Notes under the pieces: model-generated
Databases searched by the model: none
What the model saw: the letters and a program-made list of their open reading frames with translations, nothing else
What the model was told of the DNA's origin: nothing
From: Victivallales bacterium
GTDB taxonomy: Bacteria; Verrucomicrobiota; Lentisphaeria; Oligosphaerales; Oligosphaeraceae
NCBI GenBank assembly: GCA_017431185.1
Contig: JAFRLP010000266.1
Location: 1 to 15,247 of the forward strand
DNA length: 15,247 nt
Direction of reading: 5' to 3'
Translations under genes and position numbers: made by a program
Shown: piece by piece, positions 1 to 7,297 of the stretch
How the letters are laid out: the number at the start of each line of letters is the position of its first letter
Position numbering within the stretch: the first letter of the stretch is position 1

Positions 1-242
1 ACGAAGGATGCCCAAAAAAGCCTGTTTGGCGTGAGGAAGCCGGCATCACACAGAATGGACATCGTCTATGGAGGCTATTGCATGGAGCCTACGGATAGAC
101 TACGGAACGTTTGAAACCAATATCAGTCAGTGAGGCATTACAAACCGGCGGAAATTGCCACGAAATAGAGCCTTGGAAGTCATTTTTGGGTGGTATGGGT
201 GGATAAACATCCGGAATATGCTACATTAGACAACCATTGCGA

Positions 243-2414
243 ATGGATTGGCGAGAGGCGATTGTGACATCTAGGAAAAACACAAAATATCGGATTGTCA
301 GGAGGGTGTTTCTGGGTCTGCTGGCTGGCGTGCTGGCGTGGATTGCGCTGTGGAGCCTGCTCCCCCTTTGCGTGGAAAACCCGCTGGATGAGTTGGCCAG
401 GCAGACTCCTGTGCGGCTCTACCTGGATGCCAATGGCGATGTCCTTCGGGTGGAGCGCACCTACGACTGGCAGTGGCGTGAGCCGGTCCCCTTGGCGGAA
501 ATATCCCCGCATTTTGTCCAGGCCGTGCTATCGACGGAGGATATCCGTTTCCATCGGCACAGCGGCGTTGACATTGGCGCGGCTTTCCGCGCATTCGCGG
601 AAAACCTGACCAGCGGAAAGGTCATTTCCGGAGCCTCCACCATCACCATGCAACTGGTGGCGCTTCCCAGGGCGGGACGGCGCAAGAACTGGCGTGAGAA
701 AATCCTGCAAGTCCTCCAGGCACGGCGGATGGAGCAACTGGCCAGCAAGGAGCAGATTCTGGCGGAATACCTGAACCGCATCCCCTTCGGCGGCAAAATC
801 TACGGAGTCCAGGCCGCCTCCCGCTATTATTTCGGCAAGACCGCCAAGGAACTGACGATGGCGGAGGCGGCGCTGCTGGCGGGGCTGCCGCAGCGTCCCA
901 ACGCCTTGCGCCCTGACCGCCATCCGGAGCGGGCCGCCAAGCGCCAGAGTCTGATTCTGGACATGATGGAACGGCATGGGACGATTGGGCGGGGGGAGGC
1001 CGCCCGTCTGGCGGGAGAGCCGCTGGCCTACCGTGACTTCTCCACCCCCTCGTGGTATCGCCGCCATTATGATTTGACGCACGAGATGGAGTTGCGCCGT
1101 GCGCGGAACGAGTCCTGCGGCGCACTGCTTGTCCGGACCTCCCTCCTGCCGCATCTGCATCACCTGATATGGGAGCGGCTGCGCGCCCAGGTCGCCTTGC
1201 TGACGGATGTGGAGGACGCGGCAGCCGTGCTGGTGGACAACCGCTCCATGGGGGTGCTGGCGATGGTCGGCACGCTGGATTTTCACCGTCCTGGCAATGG
1301 CCAGGTCAATGCAGCCACCGCGATTCGCAACGCCGGCTCCACGCTCAAGCCATTCATTTATGCGGAGGCCATCGCCGGCGGCCTGATCGCCGAGGAGACC
1401 ATTCTCCAGGACACGCCGTTGATTTCCGCCGATTACCGCCCCGCGAATTATGAGGGAAGGTTCTCGGGGCGTGTCTCCGCGGCGGATGCGCTGTCGCGCT
1501 CGCTGAATCTGCCGGCCATCCGCCTACTGGCGGAACTGGGCATTGACCGCACTCTGGACATCTTTGACTCCCTGCGGCTTCTGCATGGCAATCGTGCGCT
1601 CCTGCGTCAGGACAAGGGACTGACGCTGGCCCTGGGCACAGGAGGGCATACGCTGCTGAATCTCACCTACGCCTACGCGGCCTTGGCGCGCAGGGGAGTC
1701 CTCTTTCGCCCCACCTTTCTGGCGGGGGGGAAGGAGAGCGGACAGCAAGTGTATCCTGCCTCCGCAGCCGCGCTCACGGCACATATCCTGCGCCGGCGTC
1801 CGTTGCCGGGATGCACACTGGAGGTGGCGTGGAAGACAGGCACCTCCAATGGGCTTCACGATGCCTGGTGCCTGGCGTTCACCGCAGACTATACCCTGGG
1901 AGTCTGGCTAGGCAACAAGTCAGGCCGTGCCTCCGCGGCTCTGGTTGGTGCGACGGCTGCGGCGCCGGTCGCCGGCTCCATCTTCGCCGAACTCTACTCT
2001 CAGCGCGAGCCACCTGACTGGCGGGACAACGACCGTCTTCTGGTGCAGCAGCGCCTATGCGCCCAAAGCGGACTCTCGCCCTCGGCAGCCTGCGTCAAAT
2101 ATCTGCATGGCCTGGGGGCGGAGGGGATTCCCCTGCGCCAATGCCGCGTGTGCGGAACACTCCAGGCGGCGCCTCCCCTGGCCATTCTCTCCCCCAGGGC
2201 CAGCACTTATTTCCAGGAGCAGAGCACCGGCGTCCCCATCCCGTTGCAGGCCACGGCCCCGAATGCCCTCTGGTATGTCGATGGCGATTATCTTGGTCAG
2301 GTGTCCGCCAATATCCCCTACCTCTTCCAGAAGGGGCGGCACACGGTGCAGGTACTCACCGAAAATGCCTCTGCCACCGTGGAGTTCGTGGTAACTCCCC
2401 ATCGGACGAAATAA
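243..2414 (+). CDS. pbpC: Penicillin-binding protein 1C (bifunctional transglycosylase/transpeptidase)
   Basis: Inner-membrane peptidoglycan synthase that polymerises lipid II glycan strands and cross-links peptides on the outer face of the membrane. Numbered from ATG 243 (723 aa): basic N-terminus; membrane anchor about 22-41; GT51 transglycosylase about 80-255 with catalytic Glu99 in STEDIRFHRHSG, then GASTITMQL and YLNRIPFGG; transpeptidase with SxxK at 366-369 (STLK), SxN at 420-422 (SLN) and KTGTS at 531-535; cysteine-containing linker (CRVCG); C-terminal BiPBP_C-like domain about 647-718, the hallmark of PbpC. All catalytic motifs are intact and the length is near the E. coli protein (about 770). 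The start is uncertain: TTG 237 and ATG 243 lack a clear Shine-Dalgarno, whereas GTG 264 has GAGAGG about 6 nt upstream and would still leave a basic tail before the anchor. The usual alpha-2-macroglobulin partner is not visible in the 242 bp upstream. Confidence 0.95.
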   Translation: MDWREAIVTSRKNTKYRIVRRVFLGLLAGVLAWIALWSLLPLCVENPLDELARQTPVRLYLDANGDVLRVERTYDWQWREPVPLAEISPHFVQAVLSTEDIRFHRHSGVDIGAAFRAFAENLTSGKVISGASTITMQLVALPRAGRRKNWREKILQVLQARRMEQLASKEQILAEYLNRIPFGGKIYGVQAASRYYFGKTAKELTMAEAALLAGLPQRPNALRPDRHPERAAKRQSLILDMMERHGTIGRGEAARLAGEPLAYRDFSTPSWYRRHYDLTHEMELRRARNESCGALLVRTSLLPHLHHLIWERLRAQVALLTDVEDAAAVLVDNRSMGVLAMVGTLDFHRPGNGQVNAATAIRNAGSTLKPFIYAEAIAGGLIAEETILQDTPLISADYRPANYEGRFSGRVSAADALSRSLNLPAIRLLAELGIDRTLDIFDSLRLLHGNRALLRQDKGLTLALGTGGHTLLNLTYAYAALARRGVLFRPTFLAGGKESGQQVYPASAAALTAHILRRRPLPGCTLEVAWKTGTSNGLHDAWCLAFTADYTLGVWLGNKSGRASAALVGATAAAPVAGSIFAELYSQREPPDWRDNDRLLVQQRLCAQSGLSPSAACVKYLHGLGAEGIPLRQCRVCGTLQAAPPLAILSPRASTYFQEQSTGVPIPLQATAPNALWYVDGDYLGQVSANIPYLFQKGRHTVQVLTENASATVEFVVTPHRTK

Positions 2415-2440
2415 TGGTGGTGGCAGGAGGCGGAATGGTT

Positions 2441-2463
2441 CCCGGATGCCTTGGGCATCCGGG
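2441..2463. terminator. Hairpin between convergent genes, possible bidirectional terminator
   Basis: Perfect 10-bp inverted repeat (CCCGGATGCC, loop TTG, GGCATCCGGG) lying 26 bp after the pbpC stop and 15 bp after the stop of the beta-barrel gene on the other strand. Its position suits termination of both transcripts. Neither side has a run of T, so it is not a textbook intrinsic terminator; it could instead be a 3'-end stabilising stem. Confidence 0.5.
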
Positions 2464-2478
2464 GCGAAGTCAACTGGC

Positions 2479-3309
2479 TCAGAAACTGGCGGTCAGGTTC
2501 AGTCCCCAGCAGACGTTGAAGGCGTTGTTGTTCTCGTCGTCCTTCCAGTCCTTGCGGACGCGCCCGTCCATCGCCCAGGCCATCTGCACGTATGTCCCGA
2601 TGGAGACATGCTCGCTGATTTCGTATGTGAAGGTTGGCTGCACGCAGAGGCTATAGACGGCGGTGTCGGAGGTGCTGCCAGTGTACTGGTGGTTGCCGAC
2701 CCAGAGTTCCACGGGGCACTCGAAGCCGAGCTTGTCGGCGATGAACGCCAGGTCATGCTCGTATGTCACGTTGACATTGGCCTTCATGACGTCGTTCTCG
2801 AAGTCATGCACAAAGGCGACGCCGGGGCTGAGGCAAATGTCGGTGGCGTTGACGTCAATCTCGTACTCCTTGGTGTCGGCGTCATGGGTGTGGGCCCCGT
2901 CACGGGGGTAGTTGTAATAGATGTAGTCGCAGTTGATTTCGAGTTTGCCGAGTCTGCCGAGTTCGGGGGTGGTGGCGGTGAAGCCGACCAGCCAGTCCCA
3001 CTCCTCGACGTTGTCGTCGTTGTCGCATGCGTCCGTCTCGTCAATGATTGCGACTCCGCCGAGGTGGATGGCGAAGTTGTCGGTGAGTCCCCATTCGGCG
3101 GTCAGGCTGATGGTGTTGATCGCGTCGGGGTTGCCGACATTGCCCTCGGACATGTAGCGGGATGTATGGTCAATGCTCAATTCCAGGCTGGGAAGCCAGG
3201 CGGGACGGGCGCTCTCCTCGACTGGGGCCGGCTCCTTGGACTCCTGGGCGACGGCCAGGCCGGCGAGGCACAGGCTGAGCAGTGTGCAATTCAGCGATTT
3301 CAGGTTCAT
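2479..3309 (-). CDS. Predicted outer-membrane beta-barrel protein, last gene of the feo cluster
   Basis: 276 aa of unknown function. The N-terminus is a clear signal peptide (MNLKSLN, hydrophobic core, AVA then QES, cleavage near residue 21). The mature part has alternating amphipathic strands rich in Tyr, Trp and Asp/Asn, no long hydrophobic helix, and ends in NLTASF with a terminal Phe, the usual signal for insertion of outer-membrane barrels. The segment LELSIDHTSRYMSEG, followed by an AI..ISLTAEWGL stretch, recalls the small barrel family gcw_chp (TIGR02001), but I would not assign it. The start is ATG with AAGGAGA 7 nt upstream. Only 33 bp separate it from the FeoB-associated gene, with no hairpin in the gap, so it is probably co-transcribed with feo. 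A role in iron passage across the outer membrane is an inference from position only. The acidic loop DACDNDDNVEE could bind cations. Confidence 0.8.
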   Translation of the reverse strand: MNLKSLNCTLLSLCLAGLAVAQESKEPAPVEESARPAWLPSLELSIDHTSRYMSEGNVGNPDAINTISLTAEWGLTDNFAIHLGGVAIIDETDACDNDDNVEEWDWLVGFTATTPELGRLGKLEINCDYIYYNYPRDGAHTHDADTKEYEIDVNATDICLSPGVAFVHDFENDVMKANVNVTYEHDLAFIADKLGFECPVELWVGNHQYTGSTSDTAVYSLCVQPTFTYEISEHVSIGTYVQMAWAMDGRVRKDWKDDENNNAFNVCWGLNLTASF

Positions 3310-3342
3310 TGGGATTCTCCTTGGGTTATGGGTGGATTGAGA

Positions 3343-3525
3343 TTATGGTTTGGGATTGCGCTGTTCCCTGTCCTGGCCACTGTCTGAACAATGGCACTCG
3401 CTTCCGCAGGCCCCGCAATGCCCTTTGCACGCCTCGCAGGAGGAGCCGTTGCGCAGGATGCGGCGCACCGCCAGGAAAAACAGCGCGGCTATCACCAGGG
3501 CGAGAAAGATGCTTGCCAGGTTCAT
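3343..3525 (-). CDS. FeoB-associated Cys-rich small membrane protein
   Basis: 60 aa. One N-terminal transmembrane helix (about residues 3-20, IFLALVIAALFFLAV) is followed by a basic patch (RRILR) and a cysteine cluster at residues 30, 33, 37, 40, 44 and 46 (C-x2-C-x3-C-x2-C-x3-C-x-C). This is the layout of the FeoB_associated family (PF12669), found directly behind feoB in many bacteria and thought to help or regulate FeoB; the exact role is not settled. The ATG lies 1 nt beyond the feoB TGA, and its Shine-Dalgarno (AGAGGAG) sits inside the last feoB codons, so translation is probably coupled to feoB. The Cys cluster may bind Fe2+ or sense redox state (inference). Confidence 0.88.
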   Translation of the reverse strand: MNLASIFLALVIAALFFLAVRRILRNGSSCEACKGHCGACGSECHCSDSGQDREQRNPKP

Positions 3526-3526
3526 G

Positions 3527-6460
3527 TCACTCCTCTGTTTTCACGGACTCGAATTTGGGGGCGGGGCGGAAAACCGCGTACAGCACGCCCAGGACGACCA
3601 CGATGGCCGCAATCTGACCTGCGCCGAAACCTGCGCCGGCCCAGAACAACGTGCCCAGGCGGAAGCAGACCAGCGAGAGGCAGTAGCCGACCAGCAGCTG
3701 GAAGCCAATGGCGATGCATCCCCATTTTGCCGAACCCATCTCGCGCCAGGTCGCCGCAATGGCCACTAGGCAGGGCGGGAAGAACAGGTTGCAGACCATG
3801 AAACTGAAGGCGATGAGCTTGGCGTAGGCGTTGCGCATGAGCGGGTCGGCAATCTCGGCGGGCACCATGTTCCCGAAGAGCACCTGGATGCCTTTGAGCG
3901 TTCCGCCCGCCACGTCAGGCGACAGCAGCGCCAGCGTGGCGGTGGCCTGCTCCTTGGCGATTTCCGCGGAGACGCAGGCGACCGCACCCTGCCAGTTTCC
4001 GAAGCCCTGCGGCTTGAAGAGCCAGGCGAAGAGCTGGCCGATGTCATGGAGAATGCACTGCTCCAGACCTTCGGCGCTTTCGGGGTCGAGCAGGTTGAAT
4101 GACCAGTCGAAGTGCATCATCAGCCACAGCACGATGCACGCCGCGAAGATGATGGTACCGGCCTTGATGGCGTATGCCTTGCCACGCTCCCAAGTGTGGA
4201 TGAGCACGCCCTTCAGGCTGGGCATGTGGTATGCCGGCAACTCCATCACGAAAGGCGCGGCCTCGCCCGCGAATGCCCTGGTCTTCTTCAGCGCGATGCC
4301 GCCCAGCACCACGATGGCGATGCCGATGAAGTACATGCTCGGCCCGACCAGGTTGCTCTCAGGGAAGAACGCCGCCACGATCATCGCGATGATGGCCACC
4401 TTCGCCCCGCAGGGGATGAACGTGGAGAGCATGATGGTCATGCGTCGGTCATTCTGGTTCTCGATGGTGCGCGAGGCCAGCACGGCGGGCACGCCGCAGC
4501 CCGTGCCTAGCAGCATCGGGATGAAGGACTTGCCGGACAGCCCGAACCTCCTGAAAATCCTGTCCATGATGAAGGCGACCCGCGCCATGTACCCGCAGTC
4601 CTCCAGAAACGCCAGGAACAGGAAGACAATCAGAATCTGGGGAAGGAAGCCGAAGACCGTGCCGACTCCGCCGATGATGCCGTCCAGAATCAGGCTTTTG
4701 ATGAAGTCATTGGCCCCGATTTTGTCCAGCAGGGACTCGACCAGCCCCGGTATGCCCGGAATCCACAGGCCATACTTGGACGGGTCGGGTTCGGCGACCT
4801 GCCTGCTCTCCAGATAGGAGTCGTAGTCAACGATTTCGGTGTGGTCAATCTCCCCGCTCTCCTCATCCTCAAAATAGACTTCGACCTTGAGCAGCCTGGC
4901 CAGGGCAGGATAGTCGATTTTGAACTCCTCCTCCGACTCGTCTTCCTTTTCTTCCTCCGGCTCCGCCGTCCCCTTGTGGCTGGCGACCTCCTTGGCGGCG
5001 GCGAGCAGGGCAAGTTTCTCATCGACATCCTGCTTGAGCAACTTGACATAGAGTTCCGCCTGCTCCTTGTCCTGGGCCGCGGCTGCAAGCGCAGCGCCCT
5101 TGTCCAGCAGGTCCGTCGCCTCCTGGACATCCTTTTCCGCATCCTGCTTGAATGCGTCGATGTCTTCCACTGCACTGGTGTAGCGTTCCTTGAATTTCTC
5201 GATGCGAAGCGATGCGTCCGCAAATTCGCCGGAGACGGACTCCCAGGTCTCCGGCTCGAACTCCGCCTCGGTCTCCCTCTCCTCGTATTCGGGTTCCTCT
5301 GGCGTGTCCACGCCTGCCGCCCAGGCCTGGGCGCACTTCAACTGCCAGGCGGCCCTGGCCTCCGCATTGGCCTTCTCAATCTCGGCGTTCCTCTCCGCCA
5401 ACGCAGCCTTGGCGTCGAATGCCTTCTCGGCGGCGGCATTGCGCTCCTTGACCTCCCTGGAGGTGAACAGGCCGCTGTCCGCTGTCCAGGCGACGAACCA
5501 CCCGTCGCCGAACACGCCGTCATTCGCCCAGTCCGTCAGCCAGGTTCCGACGGTGGAGACGGAGACCCAGTACATGAACCAGATGACCACCGCGAAGATG
5601 GGCAGCGCCAGCACACGGTTCGTGACCACCTGGTCTATCTTGTCGGAGAGGGTCATGCTGCCGAGGGACGCCTTCTTCTGGACAGTCCTGGTGACGACTT
5701 TCTTGATGTAGGCATAGCGCTGGTTGGTGATGATGCTCTCGGAGTCGTCGTCGAGTTCCTTCTCGCAGTCCTTGATATGCTCCTCCAGATGCGCGACGAG
5801 GTCGGCGGGGAGTTTCAGGTCTTCCATGACCTTTTCGTCCCGCTCGAAGATTTTGACGGCGAACCAGCGCAGGTTCTGCTTTTCGACGTGCTTGTCTATC
5901 GACTCCTCGATATGGGCGATGGCGTGCTCCACGGAGCCGCTGAAGACATGCGGATGCTCGCCCAGTTTTCTGTTGTTGGCCAAGTCAATGGCCTTCTCCG
6001 CCAGTTCCTTGCTGCCGTCCCCGTTCAGTGCGCTGATGGGCACGACCGTGCAGCCCAGGGCCTCCCCCAGCTTCTCCAGGTTGATGTGGTCTCCGTTTTT
6101 GGCCACCAGGTCCATCATGTTGATGGCGACCACCGTCGGAATGTTGAGTTCCAGCAACTGGGTGGTCAGGTAGAGGTTGCGCTCGATGTTGGTGCCGTCT
6201 ATGATGTTGATGATGGCGTCGGGCTTCTCATTGACCAGATAACGGCGGGTCACCACCTCCTCCAGCGTGTAGGGGGAGAGGGAGTAGATGCCAGGCAGGT
6301 CCTGGATGATGACGTCCTTGTGCCCCTTGAGTTGCCCGTCCTTCTTCTCGACGGTCACGCCCGGCCAGTTGCCAACGTACTGGTTGCTGCCTGTCAAGTC
6401 ATTGAACAGCGTGGTCTTTCCGCAGTTCGGGTTCCCCGCCAATGCTATCTTGATGCTCAT
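3527..6460 (-). CDS. feoB: Ferrous iron transporter FeoB with a large extracytoplasmic-side insert
   Basis: 977 aa; GTP-dependent Fe2+ uptake across the inner membrane. The N-terminal G domain is complete: G1 GNPNCGKTT (9-17), NWPGVTVEKK switch region, G3 DLPG (54-57), G4 NMMD (114-117), G5 ISAL (142-145). An acidic helical linker follows, then TM1 (about 285-305). The core membrane domain keeps both gate-type cysteine motifs (GTGCGVPAVLASRT and FIPCGAK). E. coli FeoB has 773 residues; the excess lies between TM1 and GLWIPGIPG (roughly residues 325-575), a Glu/Lys/Ala-rich, coiled-coil-like stretch with very acidic runs (PEEEKEDESEEEF). From FeoB topology (G domain cytoplasmic) this loop should face the periplasm. 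ATG start with an AGAAGGAAA ribosome site. It lies 30 bp after the second feoA and is followed 1 nt later by the Cys-rich partner. The reading frame is intact and the insert shows no sign of frameshift. Confidence 0.96.
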   Translation of the reverse strand: MSIKIALAGNPNCGKTTLFNDLTGSNQYVGNWPGVTVEKKDGQLKGHKDVIIQDLPGIYSLSPYTLEEVVTRRYLVNEKPDAIINIIDGTNIERNLYLTTQLLELNIPTVVAINMMDLVAKNGDHINLEKLGEALGCTVVPISALNGDGSKELAEKAIDLANNRKLGEHPHVFSGSVEHAIAHIEESIDKHVEKQNLRWFAVKIFERDEKVMEDLKLPADLVAHLEEHIKDCEKELDDDSESIITNQRYAYIKKVVTRTVQKKASLGSMTLSDKIDQVVTNRVLALPIFAVVIWFMYWVSVSTVGTWLTDWANDGVFGDGWFVAWTADSGLFTSREVKERNAAAEKAFDAKAALAERNAEIEKANAEARAAWQLKCAQAWAAGVDTPEEPEYEERETEAEFEPETWESVSGEFADASLRIEKFKERYTSAVEDIDAFKQDAEKDVQEATDLLDKGAALAAAAQDKEQAELYVKLLKQDVDEKLALLAAAKEVASHKGTAEPEEEKEDESEEEFKIDYPALARLLKVEVYFEDEESGEIDHTEIVDYDSYLESRQVAEPDPSKYGLWIPGIPGLVESLLDKIGANDFIKSLILDGIIGGVGTVFGFLPQILIVFLFLAFLEDCGYMARVAFIMDRIFRRFGLSGKSFIPMLLGTGCGVPAVLASRTIENQNDRRMTIMLSTFIPCGAKVAIIAMIVAAFFPESNLVGPSMYFIGIAIVVLGGIALKKTRAFAGEAAPFVMELPAYHMPSLKGVLIHTWERGKAYAIKAGTIIFAACIVLWLMMHFDWSFNLLDPESAEGLEQCILHDIGQLFAWLFKPQGFGNWQGAVACVSAEIAKEQATATLALLSPDVAGGTLKGIQVLFGNMVPAEIADPLMRNAYAKLIAFSFMVCNLFFPPCLVAIAATWREMGSAKWGCIAIGFQLLVGYCLSLVCFRLGTLFWAGAGFGAGQIAAIVVVLGVLYAVFRPAPKFESVKTEE

Positions 6461-6490
6461 ATCCGTTTCCTTCTCATTTGCGCCGTGAAT

Positions 6491-6712
6491 CTATGCCTCG
6501 ACCTCAATCGCCTCGGCCTCATCCTTGCGGATGCTCAACTCGTATCCCCTGACTGTCAGTTCCAGCGGGTCCCCCAGCGGAGCAACCTTGCGGATGGTGA
6601 CCTCCGTGCCCTTGGTCAGCCCCATGTCCATGATGCGTCGCTTCAACGCACCCGTGCATTGCAGCCTGACCACCTTCACGGTCTGCCCAATTTGCGCTTC
6701 CTTTAGCGTCAT
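6491..6712 (-). CDS. feoA: FeoA, second copy (adjacent to feoB)
   Basis: 73 aa SH3-like FeoA protein, a small cytoplasmic accessory of FeoB. The typical pattern is complete: MTLKEAQIGQTVKVV, then an L-x-C-T-G-ALKRRIMDMGLTKGTEVTI helix-turn region, then APLGDPLELTVRGYELSIRKDEAEAIEV. The Leu-Gly-hydrophobic core and the GDPLE/GYELSIR strands are the family hallmarks. ATG start with AAGGAGAAAGGCG immediately upstream, a strong Shine-Dalgarno at good spacing. It lies 30 bp before feoB and 36 bp after the other feoA, all on the same strand. The two FeoA proteins are clearly diverged, so this is not a recent tandem duplication. FeoA is thought to regulate FeoB GTPase or assembly. Confidence 0.95.
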   Translation of the reverse strand: MTLKEAQIGQTVKVVRLQCTGALKRRIMDMGLTKGTEVTIRKVAPLGDPLELTVRGYELSIRKDEAEAIEVEA

Positions 6713-6748
6713 CGCCTTTCTCCTTGAAAAAGTTGGTAATGGGTGAAA

Positions 6749-6961
6749 CTACACGAAAATCCGGTTGGCCATGCTTAAACCAATGGCGATGCGGGAATCC
6801 TTCACCTTCAGGATCAGGTTGCCGCCCATCTCGTTCACGACCGTCACCTCCTCGTCAACCACAAATCCCAGCTCCGCCAAGTGCTGACGCACTTTCTCCT
6901 CCCCCGTGATTTTGCGGATGGTGACCGTCTCACCAGTTTTGGCCATTGTTATCGGCAACAT
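6749..6961 (-). CDS. feoA: FeoA-like protein, first copy and first gene of the feo operon
   Basis: 70 aa from ATG 6961. FeoA fold by pattern: MAKTGETVTIRKITGEEKVRQHLAELGFVVDEEVTVV, then NEMGGNLILKVKDSRIAIGLSMANRIFV; the final GGNLILKVKDSRIAIG strands match FeoA and DtxR C-terminal SH3 domains. An in-frame GTG at 6967 is possible, but GGAG is 8 nt from ATG 6961 and only 2 nt from the GTG, so ATG is preferred. It opens the operon feoA-feoA-feoB, with the operon promoter about 140 bp upstream. Two short FeoA proteins before FeoB are known in several anaerobes; the two may form a heteromer on FeoB (inference). Confidence 0.92.
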   Translation of the reverse strand: MLPITMAKTGETVTIRKITGEEKVRQHLAELGFVVDEEVTVVNEMGGNLILKVKDSRIAIGLSMANRIFV

Positions 6962-6968
6962 CGACACC

Positions 6969-6988
6969 TCTCCAAAACTCTCGTTTTG
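6969..6988 (-). promoter_or_regulatory. Ribosome-binding site with adjoining GNRA-loop hairpin in the feo leader
   Basis: On the minus strand a perfect 6-bp stem CAAAAC/GTTTTG (6988-6983 with 6978-6973) closes a GAGA loop, a GNRA tetraloop sequence. GGAG (6972-6969), the presumed ribosome site of the first feoA, follows directly on the stem. A second perfect palindrome, CAAAAT-A-ATTTTG, lies at 7006-7018. Placement next to the ribosome site suggests a possible effect on translation, but the A/U-rich stem is weak and this is only a candidate. Confidence 0.35.
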
Positions 6989-7033
6989 TTAAAACTTACT
7001 GAAAACAAAATTATTTTGCCCTAAAAATCCAAA

Positions 7034-7091
7034 GGTCTCCTGCTCAAGGAGGCCACGGACGGCAGAAACAGGGCAAAGCCACTGCTCTGCC
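7034..7091 (-). promoter_or_regulatory. Two tandem stem-loops in the feo operon 5' leader
   Basis: The minus-strand transcript would begin near 7095. Stem 1 (7091-7061) has outer arms GGCAGA/TCTGCC and inner pairs CAG/CTG and GGC/GCC around a TTT loop with one bulge. Stem 2 (7054-7034) pairs GG-CTCCT with AGGAG-CC around TGAGC with one mismatch, and is followed by TTTGGATTTTTAGG, a T-rich stretch that could make it an attenuator. I do not recognise a known riboswitch class here. Confidence 0.4.
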
Positions 7092-7097
7092 TTCTAA

Positions 7098-7117
7098 AGT
7101 TAATTTAGCCTATCTTT
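7098..7117. promoter_or_regulatory. Operator-like site overlapping the feo -10 region
   Basis: An A/T-rich, partly symmetric stretch with arms AAG.TA and TA.CTT around TTTAGCC covers the -10 element and part of the spacer. It shares the spaced pattern AGTTA.T.T.G..TA..TTTTT with the site at 7139-7172 read on the opposite strand (about 15 of 22 positions by eye). Its position would let a repressor block RNA polymerase. Which metalloregulator (Fur or DtxR type) would bind cannot be told from sequence alone. Confidence 0.3.
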
Positions 7118-7129
7118 TTCCTATGTCAA
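7102..7129 (-). promoter_or_regulatory. Predicted sigma-70-type promoter of the feo operon
   Basis: Minus strand: perfect -35 hexamer TTGACA (7129-7124), 16-bp spacer, -10 TAAATT (7107-7102, 4 of 6 to consensus). The expected start near 7095 gives a leader of about 135 nt before the first feoA. It is the best minus-strand match in the 500-bp gap and points at the feo genes. Confidence 0.6.
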
Positions 7130-7138
7130 ACCAATAAG

Positions 7139-7172
7139 CCGAAAAAAATTAACCAAGACTAACTTTTTTCGG
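7139..7172. promoter_or_regulatory. 34-bp palindrome upstream of the feo promoter, possible operator
   Basis: Arms CCGAAAAAA and TTTTTTCGG pair perfectly (9 bp), followed by a mismatch and TTA/TAA; 13 of 17 symmetric pairs match, centred at 7155/7156. It sits about 10 bp upstream of the feo -35 element, between the divergent feo and dehydrogenase promoters. It may be a regulator site, or an intrinsic-terminator-like stem, since a T-run ends one arm. No transcript is expected to end here, so an operator is preferred. Confidence 0.35.
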
Positions 7173-7262
7173 GGAATCCCTCCGTGCGACCAGCGTCATT
7201 CGGGAAGCCGGTGAGTGATTGCACCTTTCGGCAAATTGTCCTTTCAATATGTCAGAATGTCC

Positions 7263-7291
7263 TTGGAAAAGTTCCCATGCGACAGTATATT
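7263..7291 (+). promoter_or_regulatory. Predicted promoter of the dehydrogenase-aldolase pair
   Basis: TTGGAA (7263-7268), exactly 17-bp spacer, TATATT (7286-7291; 5 of 6 to TATAAT). The expected start is 7297-7299, which coincides with the first base of the repeat at 7298. The next gene on this strand begins at 7472, so the whole repeat would lie in its 5' leader. Confidence 0.55.
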
Positions 7292-7297
7292 ATGCAA

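Noticed and set aside
1..242. Promoter or gene end upstream of pbpC
   Set aside because: TTGAAA at 111-116 and TTGGAA at 173-178 have no acceptable -10 at 16-18 bp, and all frames carry stops; I see nothing firm in this stretch.
528..1286. 252-codon minus-strand open frame inside pbpC
   Set aside because: Shadow of the transglycosylase/transpeptidase frame; Gln/Arg/His-rich translation without any domain pattern.
2446..3387. 313-codon plus-strand open frame opposite the beta-barrel gene
   Set aside because: Val/Gly-rich low-complexity translation with no signal or motif; the minus-strand frame has a signal peptide, a strong ribosome site and a barrel C-terminus.
4841..6706. 621-codon plus-strand open frame opposite feoB and feoA
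   Set aside because: It is the antisense of feoA/feoB, whose motifs are complete on the other strand; its translation has no family pattern and only reflects G/C-biased codon positions.
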